Origin: Zeus faber
Taxonomy: Eukaryota; Chordata; Actinopteri; Zeiformes; Zeidae
Length of the DNA: 64,000 bases
Assembly (NCBI GenBank): GCA_960531495.1
Contig: CAUIJY010000068.1
Coordinates: forward strand, 1,984,001-2,048,000
Reading direction: 5' to 3'
The translations under genes and the position numbers were made by a program. Shown piece by piece: positions 1-10,239 of the stretch (positions within the stretch are counted from its first letter, which is position 1; every line of letters starts with the position of its first letter). Below the pieces are notes generated by a model that did no database searches, was not told where the DNA came from, and worked only from the letters and a program-made list of their open reading frames with translations.

Positions 1-3000
1 AGAAACAATGAAAGAAAGATTGAAAGATTAAAAGAAAGAATAAAAGAAAGATTGAAAAATTGAAAGATTGAAAGAAAGATTGAAAAAAAGATTGAAAGAC
101 TGGAAGAAAGAATGAAATAAAGATTGAAAGATTCAACAATTGAAAGAATGATTGCAAGAAAGATTGAAAAAAGAAAGATTGAAAGAAAATTTGAAAGAAA
201 GATTGAAGAAGGAATGAAAGAAAGATTGAATGAAAAATTGAAAAACAGAAAGATTGAAAGAAAGAATGAAAGAAAGATTGAAAGATTGAAAGAAAGATTG
301 AAAGATTAAAAGAAAGAATGAAAGAAAGATTGAAAAATTGAAAGATTGTAAGAAAGATTGAAAAAAAGATTGAAAGACTGGAAGAAAGAATGAAAGAAAG
401 ATTGAAAGATTCAACAATTGAAAGAAAGATTGCAAGAAAGATTTAAAAAAAAAAGATTGAAAGAAAGAATGAAAGAATGAAAGAAAGATTGAAAGATTGA
501 AAGAAAGAAAGATTGAAAGATTGAATGGTTGAAAGAAAGACTGAAAGAAAGATTGACAGACTGAAAGACTGAAAGAGAGAATGAAAGAAAGATTGAAAGA
601 TTCAAAAATTGAAAGAAAGATTGCAAGAAAGATTGAAAAAAGAAAGATTGAAAGAAAGAATGAAAGAAATATTGAAAGAAAGAAAGATTGAAAGAAATAA
701 CAAAAGAAAGATTGAAAGAAAGAATGAAAGAAAGATTGAAAGATAGATGGAAAGAAAGATTGAAAGAAATAAAGATAGAAAAATTGAAAGTAAGAAAGAA
801 TGAAAGAAAGATTGAAAGATTGAAATATTGAAAGAAAGAATGAAAGAAAGATTGAAAGATGAAAGAAAGATTGAAAGAAAGATTGAAAGATTGAAAGATT
901 GAAAGATTGAAATAAAGATTGAAAGTTTGAAAGAAAGATTGAAAGAAAGATTTAAAGAAAGAAAGATTGAAAGTAAGAAAGATTGAAAGAAATATTGAAA
1001 GAAAGATTGAAAAAAAGAAAGATTGAAAGAAAGATTGAAAGAAAGATTGAAAGACTGATGGAAAGAATGAAATAAAGATTGAAAGAAAGATTGAAAGAAA
1101 GAAATATTGAAGGAAAGATTGAAATATTGAATGATTGAAAGAAAGACTGAAAGAAAGATTGACGGACAAAAAGATTGAAAGAAAGAATGAAAGAAAGATT
1201 GAAAGAAAGAATGAAAGAAAGATTGAAAGATTAAACAATTGAAAGAAAGATTGCAAGAAAGATTGAAAAAAGAAAGAATGAAAGAAAGAATAAAAGAAAG
1301 ATTGAAAGAAAGATGGAAAGAAAGAAAGATTGAAAGAAATAACAAAAGAAAGATTGAAAGAAAGAATGAAAGAAAGATTGAACGATTGGAAACAATATTG
1401 AAAGAAAGAAAGATTGAAAGTAAGATAGATTGAAAGAAAGAATGAAAGAAAGATTGAAAGATTGAAAGAAAGAATGAAAGAAAGATTGAAAGATTGAAAG
1501 AAAGATTGAAAGATTGAAAGATTGAAATAAAGATTGAAAGTTTGAAAGAAAGATTGAAAGAAAGATTTAAAGAAAGATTGAAAGACTGAAAGAAAGAATG
1601 AAAGGCAGATTGAAAGAAAGATTGAAAGTAAGAAGGATTGAAAGAAAGAATGAAAGAAAGATTGAAAGATTGAAAGAAAGATTGAAAGATTGAAATATTG
1701 AAAGAAAGAATGAAAGAAAGATTGAAAGATTGAAAGAAAGAATGAAAGAAAGATTGAAAGAAAGATTGAAAGATTGAAAGATTGAAAAAAAGATTGAAAG
1801 TTTGAAAGAAAGATTGAAAGAAAGACTGAAAGAAAGATTGAAAGATTGAAAGAAAGATTGAAAGAAAGATTGAAAGATTGAAATATTGAAAGAAAGAATG
1901 AAAGAAAGATTGAAAGATTGAAAGAAAGATTGAAAGAAAGATTGAAAGAAAGATTTAAACAAAGAAAGATTAAAAGTAAGAAAGATTGAAATAATGATTG
2001 AAAGTTTGAAAGAAAGATTGAAAGAAAGATTTAAACAAAGAAAGATTGAAAGTAAGAAAGATTGAAAGTAAGAAAGATTGAAAGAAATATTGAACGAAAG
2101 ATTGAAAGAAAGGATGAAAGAAAGATTGAAAGAAAGATTGAAAAAAGAAAGATTGAAAGAAAGATTGAATGACTGAAGGATAGAATGAAAGAAAGATTGA
2201 AAGGAAGATTGAAAGAATGAAATATTGAAGGAAAGATTGAAAGATTGAATGATTGAAAGAAAGACTGAAAGAAAGATTGACAGACAGAAAGATTGAAAGA
2301 AAGAATGAAAGAAAGATTGAAAGAAAGAATAAAAGAAATATTGAAAGATTAAACAATTGAAAGAAAGATTGCAAGAAAGATTGAAAAAAGAAAGATTGAA
2401 AGAAAGAATAAAAGAAAGATTGAAAGAAAGATGGAAAGAAAGAAAGATTGAAAGAAATAACAAAAGAAAGATTGAAAGAAAGAATGAAAGAAAGATTGAA
2501 CGATTGGAAGAAATATTGAAAGAAAGAAAGATTGAAAGTAAGATAGATTGAAAGTAAGAATGAAAGAAAGATTGAAAGATTTAAAGAAAGAATGAAAGAA
2601 AGATTGAAAGATTGAAATATTGAAAGAAAGAATGAAAGAAAGATTGAAAGATTGAAAGAAAGATTGAAAGATTGAAAGATTGAAATAAAGATTGAAAGTT
2701 TAAAAGAATGATTGAAAGAGAGATTTAAAGAAAGATTTAAAGAAAGATTGAACGACTGAAAGAAAGAATGAAAGGCAGATTGAAAGAAAGATTGAAAGTA
2801 AGAAAGATTGAAAGAAAGAATGAAAGAAAGATTGAAAGATTGCAAGAAAGAATGAAAGAAATATTGAAAGATTGAAATATTGAAAGAAAGAATGAAAGAA
2901 AGATTGAAAGTAAGAAAGAAAGATTGAAAGAAAGATTGAAAGAAAGATTGAAAGAAAGATTGAAAGATTGAAATAAAGATTGAAAGTTTGAAAGAAAGAT

Positions 3001-5414
3001 TGAAAGAGAGATTTAAAGAAAGAAAGAAAGATTGAAAGAAAGATTGAAAGAAAGATTGAAAGAAAGATTGAAAGACTGATGGAAAGAATGAAATAAAGAT
3101 TGAAAGAAAGATTGAAAGAAAGAAATATTGAAGGAAAGATTGAAAGATTGAATGATTGAAAGAAAGACTGAAAGAAAGATTGACGGACAAAAAGATTGAA
3201 AGAAAGAATGAAAGAAAGATTGAAAGAAAGAATGAAAGAAAGATTGAAAGATTAAACAATTGAAAGAAAGATTGCAAGAAAGATTGAAAAAAGAAAGAAT
3301 GAAAGAAAGAATAAAAGAAAGATTGAAAGAAAGATGGAAAGAAAGAAAGATTGAAAGAAATAACAAAAGAAAGATTGAAAGAAAGAATGAAAGAAAGATT
3401 GAACGATTGGAAACAATATTGAAAGAAAGAAAGATTGAAAGTAAGATAGATTGAAAGAAATAATGAAAGAAAGATTGAAAGATTGAAAGAAAGAATGAAA
3501 GAAAGATTGAAAGATTGAAAGAAAGATTGAAAGATTGAAAGATTGAAATAAAGATTGAAAGTTTGAAAGAAAGATTGAAAGAAAGATTTAAAGAAAGATT
3601 GAAAGACTGAAAGAAAGAATGAAAGGCAGATTGAAAGAAAGATTGAAAGTAAGAAGGATTGAAAGAAAGAATGAAAGAAAGATTGAAAGATTGCAAGAAA
3701 GAATGAAAGAAAGATTGAAAGATTGAAATATTGCAAGAAAGAATGAAAGAAAGATTGAAAGATTGAAAGAAAGAATGAAAGAAAGATTGAAAGAAAGATT
3801 GAAAGATTGAAAGATTGAAAAAAAGATTGAAAGTTTGAAAGAAAGATTGAAAGAAAGACTGAAAGAAAGATTGAAAGATTGAAAGAAAGATTGAAAGAAA
3901 GATTGAAAGATTGAAATATTGAAAGAAAGAATGAAAGAAAGATTGAAAGATTGAAAGAAAGATTGAAAGAAAGATTGAAAGAATGAAAGATTGAAATAAT
4001 GATTGAAAGTTTGAAAGAAAGATTGAAAGAAAGATTTTAACAAAGAAAGATTAAAAGTAAGAAAGATTGAAATAATGATTGAAAGTTTGAAAGAAAGATT
4101 GAAAGAAAGATTTAAACAAAGAAAGATTGAAAGTAAGAAAGATTGAAAGTAAGAAAGATTGAAAGAAATATTGAACCAAAGATTGAAAGAAAGGATGAAA
4201 GAAAGATTGAAAGAAAGATTGAAAAAAGAAAGATTGAAAGAAAGATTGAATGACTGAAGGATAGAATGAAAGAAAGATTGAAAGAAAGATTGAAAGAATG
4301 AAATATTGAAGGAAAGATTGAAAGATTGAATGATTGAAAGAAAGACTGAAAGAAAGATTGACAGAAAGAATAAAAGAAATATTGAAAGATTAAACAATTG
4401 AAAGAAAGAATGCAAGAAAGATTGAAAAAAGAAAGATTGAAAGAAAGAATAAAAGAAAGATTGAAAGAAAGATGGAAAGAAAGAAAGATTGAAAGAAATA
4501 ACAAAAGAAAGATTGAAAGAAAGAATGAAAGAATGATTGAACGATTGGAAGAAATATTGAAAGAAAGAAAGATTGAAAGTAAGATAGATTGAAAGTAAGA
4601 ATGAAAGAAAGAATGAAAGATTTAAAGAAAGAATGAAAGAAAGATTGAAAGATTGAAATATTGAAAGAAAGAATGAAAGAAAGATTGAAAGATTGAAAGA
4701 AAGATTGAAAGATTGAAAGATTGAAATAAAGATTGAAAGTTTAAAAGAATGATTGAAAGAGAGATTTAAAGAAAGATTTAAAGAAAGATTGAACGACTGA
4801 AAGAAAGAATGAAAGGCAGATTGAAAGAAAGATTGAAAGTAAGAAAGATTGAAAGAAAGAATGAAAGAAAGATTGAAAGATTGCAAGAAAGAATGAAAGA
4901 AATATTGAAAGATTGAAATATTGAAAGAAAGAATGAAAGAAAGATTGAAAGTAAGAAAGAAAGATTGAAAGAAAGATTGAAAGAAAGATTTAAAGATTGA
5001 AATAAAGATTGAAAGTTTGAAAGAAAGATTGAAAGAAAGATTTAAAGAAAGAAAGAAAGATTGAAAGAAAGATTGAAAGAAAGATTGAAAGAAAGATTGA
5101 AAGAAAGAATGAAACAAAGATTGAAATAAAGAATGAAAGAAAGATTGAAAGAAAGATTGAAAGAAAGAAAGATTGAAAGATTGAATGATTGAAAGAAAGA
5201 CTGAAAGAAAGAATGACGGACAGAAAGATTGAAAGAAAGAATGAAAGAAAGATTGAAAAAAAGATTCAAAGACTGAAAGAAAGAATGAAAGAAACATTGA
5301 AAGATTAAACAATTGAAAGAAAGATTGCAAGAAAGATGGAAAGAATGAAAGATTGAAATAATGATTGAAAGTTTGAAAGAATGATTGAAAGAAAGATTTA
5401 AACAAAGAAAGATT
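1..5414. repeat. Satellite I, left block (GAAA/GATTGAAA/GAATGAAA array)
   Basis: The whole stretch is made of GAAA, GATTGAAA and GAATGAAA blocks in irregular order, so everything stays in a 4-bp register. The + strand is almost free of C (two C in the first 120 bases); the rare C-bearing variants (GACTG, GACGGACAG, TTAAACAATTG, GGCAGATTG, TTGCAAG) mark longer repeat units. Using these marks, a unit of about 2.02-2.04 kb recurs: the stretch at 1239-1433 comes back at 3260-3454, and 2357-2551 comes back at 4398-4592. Because reverse-complemented blocks almost never give TAA, TAG or TGA, the minus strand is open for hundreds of codons in several frames. I read this as a compositional artefact and not as genes. 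The block is interrupted at 5414 by an L2 LINE and resumes in phase after it. Confidence 0.97.
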
Positions 5415-5568
5415 ACATTTACATTTACATTTAGTCATTTAGCAGACCCTTTTATCCAAAGCGACTTACAAGGGAGAATAACATTCAGCTACATTGCGAC
5501 AGAGATTAGTGTAACAACAACATTGGTGTAACAATAAATACTGCAAGGTGGTGCTCAGTAATTGTAGA

Positions 5569-5955
5569 TTAGGACAGGAGGTACTCACTGAAGAGCTGGG
5601 TCTTCAGGTGCTTCTTAAAGACAGAGAGGGAGGTCCCCGCTCTGGTCATTTTTGGCAGCTCGTTCCACCAACGTGGAACTACAAATGAGAATAGCCTGGA
5701 TTGCCGTGGCTGTATGGCCGGCAGAGCCAGGCGACACTCATTAGACGAGGGCAGCATCCGGGGGGCAACATGTGCTCTTACAAGAGCATTTAAGTAGGCG
5801 GGAGCATTCCCAACAATCACTCTGTAGGCCAGCATAAGAGACTTGAACTTGATGCGGGCGGCTACAGGTAACCAGTGGAGCTCGATGAGCAGCGGAGTGA
5901 CATGTGCCCTCTTTGGCTGGTGCGAAGCGGCAGGACCGGGAGACGGCGGCAACAT
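5569..5955 (-). pseudogene. L2 LINE ORF2 C-terminal domain
   Basis: 128 open codons ending at 5569 with the pattern HVTPLLIELHWLPV, RIKFKSLMLAYR, PAYLNALV and FVVPRWWNELP. This is the conserved C-terminal region after the RT in teleost L2/CR1-type LINE ORF2 proteins. It lies in a different frame from the RT palm, so at least one indel separates them. Downstream (5415-5568) is the element's 3' UTR with the conserved tail. Function of this domain in retrotransposition is not established here. Confidence 0.85.
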
Positions 5956-5978
5956 GGTCCGAGAATGTCAGTTGGTCA

Positions 5979-6812
5979 TCAATTATGACACCAAGATTCC
6001 TTGCAGCCTTGGTAGGAACAAGAGATAGAGTCGATTTTAATATCAATGTTGTGATAAATACCTTGTTTGGCCGGGAAGACCAGCAGTTCCGTTTTCGCCA
6101 GATTTAGTTGAAGATGATAATCCTTCATCCATGTGGATATGTCAGCGAGACAATCCGAGATCCGCGTCGAGACAGTAGGGTCGTCGGGCGGGAAGGACAG
6201 ATAGAGTTGAGTATCATCCGCATAGCAGTGATATGAAAAGCCTTGTGAGCGGATGATCGGGCCCAGTGAGGTGGTGTATATGGCAAAGAGGAGGGGTCCT
6301 AGCACCGAGCCTTGGGGCACCCCTGTGGTGAGGTTGTGAGGCACAGACAGCTGGCCTCGCCATGTCACACTGAACGAGCGCCCAGCAAGGTAAGATTCGA
6401 ACCAGGAAAGTGCACTGCCCGTTATGCCCATGCTTGAGAGTATGGACAGGAGTATGCAATGATTGACAGTGTCAAAAGCAGCTGATAAGTCTAGCAGAAT
6501 GAGGACCGAGGATTTGGCAGCAGCTCTAGCAGTTTTTAAGGCCTCTGTCACAGACAACAGGGCTGTTTAAGTGGAGTGACCACTTTTGAAGCCAGATTGA
6601 AGTGTATCAAGAAGGTTGTTCCTTGACAGGTACTCTGTAACCTGTCTAGAGACCGCCCTCTCTAAGGTTTTGGAAAGGAATGGGAGGAGAGAGACCGGCC
6701 GATAGTTTCTTACTTGATTGGGATCGAGTGAGGGTTTTTTGAGCAGTGGTGCGACCCGAGCCGCTTTGAAAGCGGAAGGGAAAGTGCCGGAAGTTAGGGA
6801 AGAATTTATCAC
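5979..6812 (-). pseudogene. L2 LINE reverse transcriptase region
   Basis: The N-terminal fingers part (6567-6812) contains the LKKP...NYRPVSLLP and QSGF(K)SGHST motifs. It ends in a TAA where related LINEs have a codon inside the GHST-E-TALL motif, and the same frame resumes directly with ALLSVTEALK. The palm part (5979-6557) carries LDLSAAFDTVNH, GVPQGSVLGPLLF (79-91) and the catalytic YADD (112-115), all intact. This enzyme copies the LINE RNA at a nicked target. A further frame change separates the palm from the thumb region, which contains NLGVIIDD (about 5990). Identification is secure. The copy is dead because of the stop and frame changes. Confidence 0.92.
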
Positions 6813-8289
6813 ATGTGTGATTGCCGGGGTAGATAGTCGGTGATATGGCTTGAAGGAGGTTGGATGGGATCGGATCTAGCGGACAGGTAGTAGGACGGCT
6901 ACATGTTAGTAGTTTAGATACCTCACTTTCAGCAAGGGGGGCGAAACCAGGGAACGATGAGCCTAGGGCTGGAGAAGACAGGTTGTGAGTAAGTTGTTTA
7001 GTGAATTGGCTGCTGATGGCTGCCACTTTGTTAGTAAAAAAGGAGGCAAGGCAGTCAGCAGTGAGGTTAGTAGCTGGGGGAGGTGGTGGAGGGTAAAGCA
7101 GAGACTTGAAGGTGGTGAATAACGTACGTGTGTCTGTGGCACCGTTGATCCTATCGTTGAAGAAGGCCTTCTTGGCAGCAGTGATGCCGGAAGAGAAGGA
7201 GGACAGCAGTGTCTGGTAGCTAGCAAGATCCTCAGTTGTTTTGGATTTGTGCCATTTCCTCTCGGCTGCTCTGAGGTCAGTGCGCGTTGTCCGGAGGGTG
7301 TCAGTCAGCCAAGGGTGCGACTGGGTTGAACGAGCAGGTCTGGTGGATAGTGGACACAGGATATCCAGACATGAGCTCAAGGTGGAGCAGAGGGAGTCAG
7401 TGGCATCATTAACCTGCAGAGAGGAGAAAGTGCCATGGGGTGGAAGAGAAGAGGAGAGCACAGAGGAGAAGTGGGTGGGAGACAAGTTGCGGAGATTGCT
7501 GCGGATAGTAACCATGGGTGGGGAGGTGGGGGGTTGTTTTGGTAGCTGGACATTGAAGTGGATGAAGAAGTGGTCAGAGAGATGAAGAGGAGTGACCCAT
7601 AGGTTGTCGGTGGTACAGCCCCGAGCAAGAATGAGATAAAGCTCTTTGCCAGCCTTGTGAGTCGGTGGAGTCGGGATCTGTCTTAGGTCGAACAAGCGAA
7701 CCAAAGACAGGAAGTCAGCCGAGCTCGCACTGTCCAAGTGAATGTTCATGTCTCCGAGGACGAGCATGGGACACTCGTGCTCAGGGATTGATGACAGCAG
7801 GGTGTCAAGCTCATGTAGGAAGTCACCTAGTTGTCCTGGTGGACGGTAGATGACGACCACATAGGCTTTCACCGGAGCAGTCACCAAGACGGCGTGATAT
7901 TCAAAGGAGGCAAAGTTGTTTAAAGGCAGCAGTGGATTAAATTTCCATGTGTTGGAAATTGGCAGGCCAGTCCCACCACCACGGCCAGATGGTCTGGATG
8001 TGTGGGAGAATGAGTAGTTAGTGGAGAGTGCAGCCGGGGTTGCGCTATCTTCCGGTTTAATCCATGTCTCAGTGAGAGCAAGGAGCTCTAAGGAGAGTTG
8101 GTTGGCATGACCAGAAATGAAGTCTGCCTTGTTAACTGCAGATCGACAATTCCACAAGCCAACAGAGAAGGAGGTCTTTGCAGAAGATGTTTGCTGCAGG
8201 GACCTGAGGTTACCCGGATTGCATCGGCGTATGGTATAACGACGCTTTCTGGGTGACCTTGAAGTTGTAGGGATGCGGTAGTAGCACAC
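6813..8289 (-). pseudogene. L2 LINE ORF2 endonuclease and linker region
   Basis: Open frame reading from 8289 downward. Residues about 45-245 form an APE-type endonuclease: LWNCRS (45-50), ALTETW with the catalytic Glu at about 74, a glycine-rich GRGGGTGL loop (102-109), YRPPG (148-152), GDMN (179-182) and SDH (238-240). These are the nicking-endonuclease signatures of CR1/L2/Rex LINEs, which open chromosomal DNA for target-primed reverse transcription. The usual Asp in the LDLI strand reads Tyr (LYLI), so activity is doubtful. Residues 250-490 are the linker, with a proline run (PPPPPP). The frame is continuous to about 6813, where the reverse-transcriptase part continues in another frame. 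The Met at 8289 is only the first available; family ORF2 often starts upstream. Confidence 0.88.
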
Positions 8290-10239
8290 TTTGTATGGAG
8301 TGAGAGAAAGAAGGCAGGTTTGCCTTGTTCGGTGTCCTTGCTTCGGTTGACGTGCAGAGGTAGACCTGCGTCTTTACACAGAGCGTCTTCACACGAGAGC
8401 GACTACAAATGGGCCAACGCTTGAAGGGCAGGACCATAAATAGGTGATAGAATACAGCTGCTCGTGTGATTAGGGTTGCACCTGGCTAAGAGCACGCCCA
8501 CATAAGAGAGGACTTACCTGAATAGGGGGTGTGTCTGGAACACAAGCTTGTTGGCAGATCAGCAAATAGCAGTGAAATGTACAGAGTCAATCCAGTAGTC
8601 CAAGTTGCAATACTACAATACGAGCAGTGATACACTACACAGCAACCTCAGCACTAGAGCTCGACTCAGAGTTAGCTCGACTCAGATTGAAAGTAAGAAA
8701 GATTGAAAGAAATATTGAACGAAAGATTGAAAGAAAGGATGAAAGAAAGATTGAAAGAAAGATTTAAACAAAGAAAGATTGAAAGTAAGAAAGATTGAAA
8801 GAAATATTGAACGAAAGATTGAAAGAAAGGATGAAAGAAAGATTGAAAGAAAGATTGAAAAAAAGAAAGATTGAAAGAAAGATTGAACGACTGAAGAAAA
8901 GAATGAAAGAAAGATTGAAAGAAAGATTGAAAGAAAGAAATATTGAAGGAAAGATTGAAAGATTGAATGATTGAAAGAAAGACTGAAAGAAAGATTGACC
9001 GACAGAAAGATTGAAAGAAAGATTGAAAGAAAGAATGAAAGAAAGATTGAAAGATTAAACAATTGAAAGAAAGATTGCAAGAAAGATTGAAAAAAGAAAG
9101 ATTGAAAGAAAGAATAAAAGAAAGATTGAAAGAAATATGGAAAGAAAGAAAGATTGAAAGAAATAACAAAGGAAAGATTGAAAGAAAGAATGAAAGAAAG
9201 ATTGAAAGACTGAAAGAAAGAATGAAAGGCAGATTGAAAGAAAGATTGAAAGTAAGAAAAATTGAAAGAAAGAATGAAAGAAAGATTGAAAGATTGCAAG
9301 AAAGAATGAAAGAAATATTGAAAGATTGAAATATTGAAAGAAAGAATGAAAGAAAGATTGAAAGATTGAAAGAAAGATTGAAATATTGAAATAAAGATTG
9401 AAAGTTTGAAAGAAAGATTGAAAGAAAGATTTAAAGAAAGAAAGAAAGATTGAAAGAAAGATTGAAAGAAAGATTGAAAGAAAGAAAGATTGAAAGATTG
9501 AATAATTGAAAGAAAGACTGAAAGAAAGAATGACGGACAGAAAGATTGAAAGAAAGAATGAAAGAAAGATTGAAAGAAATATTTAAACAAAGAAAGATTG
9601 AAAGTAAGAAAGATTGAAAGAAATATTGAACGAAAGATTGAAAGAAAGGATGAAAGAAAGATTGAAAGAAAGATTGAAAAAAAGAAAGATTGAAAGAAAG
9701 ATTGAACGACTGAAGAAAAGAATGAAAGAAAGATTGAAAGAAAGATTGAAAGAAAGAAATATTGAAGGAAAGATTGAAAGATTGAATGATTGAAAGAAAG
9801 ACTGAAAGAAAGATTGACCGACAGAAAGATTGAAAGAAAGAATGAAAGAAAGATTGAAAGAAAGAATGAAAGAAAGATTGAAAGATTAAACAATTGAAAG
9901 AAAGATTGCAAGAAAGATTGAAAAAAGAAAGATTGAAAGAAAGAATAAAAGAAAGATTGAAAGAAAGATGGAAAGAAAGAAAGATTGAAAGAAATAACAA
10001 AAGAAAGATTGAAAGAAAGAATGAAAGAAAGATTGAAAGACTGAAAGAAAGAATGAAAGGCAGATTGAAAGAAAGATTGAAAGTAAGAAAAATTGAAAGA
10101 AAGAATGAAAGAAAGATTGAAATATTGCAAGAAAGAATGAAAGAAATATTGAAAGATTGAAATATTGAAAGAAAGAATGAAAGAAAGATTGAAAGATTGA
10201 AAGAAAGATTGAAAGATTGAAATAAAGATTGAAAGTTTG

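Larger units (their letters stand above)
5415..8685 (-). mobile_element. L2-clade LINE, near full length, degenerate
   Basis: A non-LTR retrotransposon on the minus strand. The 3' end is at 5415, where the + strand reads tandem ACATTT followed by the common teleost LINE tail TAGTCATTTAGCAGA. Going 5' to 3' on the minus strand it carries an apurinic endonuclease, a reverse transcriptase with GVPQGS and YADD, and the C-terminal block LHWLPV..RI.FK typical of L2-clade elements. It interrupts satellite I cleanly. The satellite text on each side joins into a sequence found uninterrupted at about 9578-9640, and AGATT occurs at both junctions (5410-5414, 8684-8688) as a possible short target duplication. 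At least three frame changes and one in-frame stop make it non-autonomous. The 5' end (about 8440-8685) shows no recognisable coding and contains a 12-bp direct repeat (AGCTCGACTCAG). Clade assignment is from motifs, not a tree. Confidence 0.93.

Noticed and set aside
7241-7585. Plus-strand open frame inside the LINE
   Set aside because: Antisense shadow of the linker part of LINE ORF2.
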